A DNA stretch of 10,755 nucleotides. Origin: Euperipatoides rowelli. Lineage: Eukaryota; Onychophora; Udeonychophora; Euonychophora; Peripatopsidae. Below are positions 1 through 10,755 of this stretch, one piece after another; within the stretch, counting starts at the first letter, position 1, and each line of letters opens with the position of its first letter. Both the position numbers and the translations under genes were made by a program. The stretch lies in the NCBI GenBank assembly GCA_003024985.2, contig PXIH01S0031467.1, one strand, 5' to 3'. A model generated the notes under the pieces. That model was not told where the DNA came from and did not search any database. It saw only the letters and a list, made by a program, of their open reading frames with translations.

Positions 1-392
1 GAGATTCTGACCAAAATCCCTTTTCCATTTTCCTAATTCTAAAATAAGTTTGTTCTCGATGTAGTATTTTCAAAGTATTCAAAAAAAAAAAAAAAAGAAG
101 AAAATAGAAATCAATTGATCAGTTAAGCGATTTATAGCCATTATTTGTGTTTAGAATTTTTCCACAGCCAGCTAATCTATTGAAGAATCAGATTTGTGAA
201 ACATTAAGTGACTGTTTAATTTATGATCAAGTCAAATGAAATTTTTGTGGCATTTAAAAAATATGGCAAAATAACAATTAATAATTCTAAAATGTTAGTA
301 AATTAAATCTAGATTAATTTTAATTTAAAGTCAAACAACCAACATAAAAAAAAGAAACATTAGTTTATAAAAGATGAGTGGTAAGTTTTGGA

Positions 393-398
393 TTTATT
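393..398 (-). promoter_or_regulatory. Second candidate AATAAA poly(A) signal
   Basis: Another AATAAA on the minus strand, about 160 bases past the stop codon. It could be an alternative distal signal. Chance occurrence is common in DNA this rich in A and T. Confidence 0.3.
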
Positions 399-474
399 AA
401 TTATTAGATGCACTGCTTATAGGATGTTAGATGCACTTCACGATGCCCCAAATCTGTTTTGTTTATATATTGAT

Positions 475-485
475 TTTATTTTATT
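475..485 (-). promoter_or_regulatory. Overlapping poly(A) signals of the PKC gene
   Basis: On the coding (minus) strand this reads AATAAAATAAA, two canonical AATAAA hexamers sharing one base, about 70 bases after the TGA. A GT-containing stretch follows at about 430-460. This is the likeliest 3' end of the transcript carrying the 557-706 exon. Whether it is used cannot be seen from sequence. Confidence 0.55.
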
Positions 486-556
486 AGGTTGAACTTTATA
501 TCTGAGAAAATAGTGAACCGTACATACTAAAGAGGGAGCTAGGAAGAGTTGGTACA

Positions 557-9586
<9,030 letters not shown>

Positions 9587-9764
9587 TTAAATCTGTGTTA
9601 AGTTGTTTGTAACATTGTCACTATTTACACATTACAAGAATTTTTTACAATTTTTTTTTCTATTAGTAAAAATATTATTAGGATCATCTAAGGAAGATGG
9701 ATAATTGTATCAAGTGTCAACTTTTATGCTTAGGGATTAACATAAACCAGAATCAAAAGATTGA

Positions 9765-9776
9765 GGGGGGGGGGGG
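9765..9776. repeat. Run of 12 G
   Basis: An uninterrupted 12-base G homopolymer on the plus strand (C on the PKC transcript), striking in DNA this poor in G and C. Its length is prone to sequencing error and slippage. Confidence 0.85.
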
Positions 9777-10521
9777 AGTGTTGATGTATACTCAGTTTGC
9801 AAGAACGGAAACTGTAAATGATCCAGATTATAGGAAGACGTCTTTATCCATACAACCAAGACACGTTATAATCTGCGTGTTTTTCTTATGTTTAACTTAT
9901 TATTATAATATATTTTAGGAACCTAAAAAAACGTCAGGAGTTAAAAAATAATTTTATTGGAATTTAATTAGCTGTGCAGTTTTTTTTTTTTTTAAAAAAA
10001 TAGTTAAATTTTAACTTTGCCGGATTTTCTTTTTTCTTTTACTTTTTTTTTCAAGTTAACTAATGGTTATTCAAAGAATCCAAACTAATATTAACTTGAA
10101 ATGGATAGTAAATGAAGAATTTTTCATTGAGTAATGAAACGATTATCTCTAGTCCCACTAAAATACCATTTTAATAGAACCTTTTGTACAACACAGTGAG
10201 ATGGAATTAAAAGTTCATTAAGAAATAAGCTAAAAAAAATACCATTTATACTATAATTGCAGCTTTTATGTTCAAAAAGCTATATAGCTTAAAGGGATAT
10301 GCAACCAAAAAAAAAACAACTTTAGTTAATATGAAAAATGTACTTTTAATAATGATAAAATTTCATTAAAAATAATAAAAAAATTAATTATGACTATTTT
10401 AATAATGAAATTACGACTTCTTCCAAAAAAAAATAAAACCAGATGTTGATTATTTTAATTAAATGAAACATTATTTTCAAAATTGTGTCATAGAAACATG
10501 AACATTTTTACTGTATATAAA

Positions 10522-10755
10522 ATGGCAGATAATGAAGATACAATAAGTTTGAATAAGGTTGATAACTCCTTTGATGTACAGTTGAGCGATGATTTAAATA
10601 CTTCCATTGATTCTAAAGTATAAATCATCTCTTAACTGTCAAATATTTTGTAGCCCAATCAGTACAACCTGATGCTGATGACATAAAAGGAGATACTGTG
10701 GCTGTGTTTTTTAAAAATCTCCGAGTTCTCGGAGAACTATAAGAGAAGCTCTGAA
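10522..10755 (+). pseudogene. Short coding-like stretch, possible retrocopy or nested gene fragment
   Basis: From ATG 10522 a 33-codon frame reads MADNEDTISLNKVDNSFDVQ and on to IDSKV before TAA at 10621. After 30-odd bases ending in ttttgtag, a second open stretch in another frame reads QSVQPDADDIKGDTVAVFFK and on to LRVLGEL before a stop near 10739. The acidic, Asp/Ser-rich composition and balanced codons differ from the surrounding AT-rich DNA. I do not recognise the protein. It could be a decayed transposon or retrocopy, a first exon of a nested gene running off the right edge, or chance. The bases between the two stretches would be a very short intron (about 39 bases) and do not keep the frame, which favours decay. 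Confidence 0.25.
10719..10734. repeat. Perfect 7-bp hairpin
   Basis: ctccgag and ctcggag pair exactly around TT. An overlapping alternative, agttctc G gagaact, spans 10724-10738. It is GC-richer than its surroundings. Confidence 0.6.

Larger units (their letters stand above)
1..556 (-). other. 3' UTR and downstream flank of the PKC gene
   Basis: No coding sequence is recognisable on either strand here. The part next to the stop (about 450-556) is probably 3' UTR. Beyond the poly(A) signals the sequence is plain AT-rich flank with an A run at 80-94. I see no further gene. Confidence 0.55.

Noticed and set aside
9697-9918. 73-codon plus-strand open frame with a Gly run
   Set aside because: It depends on translating the 12-G homopolymer, and nothing on either side resembles a known protein.

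Overview
The window reads as animal nuclear DNA. It is strongly AT-rich (about 70% by eye), full of poly-A and poly-T runs, and its only convincing gene is split into short exons with GT..AG introns on the minus strand. The gene is the 3' end of a conventional (calcium/diacylglycerol-type) protein kinase C. Five exons join in frame from right to left: 9566-9428, 6373-6293, 2712-2605, 1488-1348 and 706-557. Together they give about 205 residues, running from the catalytic loop (R-D-L-K-L-D-N) to the stop codon. Wording such as [16 protein letters not shown] and [16 protein letters not shown] is closest to protostome conventional PKCs (the fly Pkc53E / worm pkc-2 group). I infer a protostome, possibly an arthropod, but cannot name the species. 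The upstream exons (C1A/C1B, C2, N-lobe) lie beyond the right edge.

Layout from left to right: 1-556 is 3' UTR and flank, with overlapping AATAAA poly(A) signals at 475-485. The last exon is at 557-706 (V5 tail: turn motif, hydrophobic motif, stop). A 641-bp intron follows, holding A-rich low-complexity DNA and a more GC-rich block at about 1058-1195. Next come the exon at 1348-1488, a 1116-bp intron with a hAT-like remnant and a perfect hairpin, the exon at 2605-2712, and a 3580-bp intron with a fold-back block and a decayed non-LTR retrotransposon tail. The exon at 6293-6373 precedes a 3054-bp intron that contains most of the unusual structure. The exon at 9428-9566 is followed by more than 1.1 kb of the next intron.

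The introns are rich in mobile-element debris, much of it fold-back. The two best cases are in the 3054-bp intron. One is a pair of roughly 150-bp inverted repeats (8725-8880 and 9190-9340), which looks like a non-autonomous DNA transposon sitting less than 100 bp from an exon. The other is a compact composite at 7044-7505, with a 31-bp perfect palindrome, about 2.3 tandem copies of a 115-bp unit and a long stem-loop. This architecture recalls Helentron-associated (HINE/pearl-like) elements. I saw no bacterial genes, CRISPR array, tRNA or rRNA.
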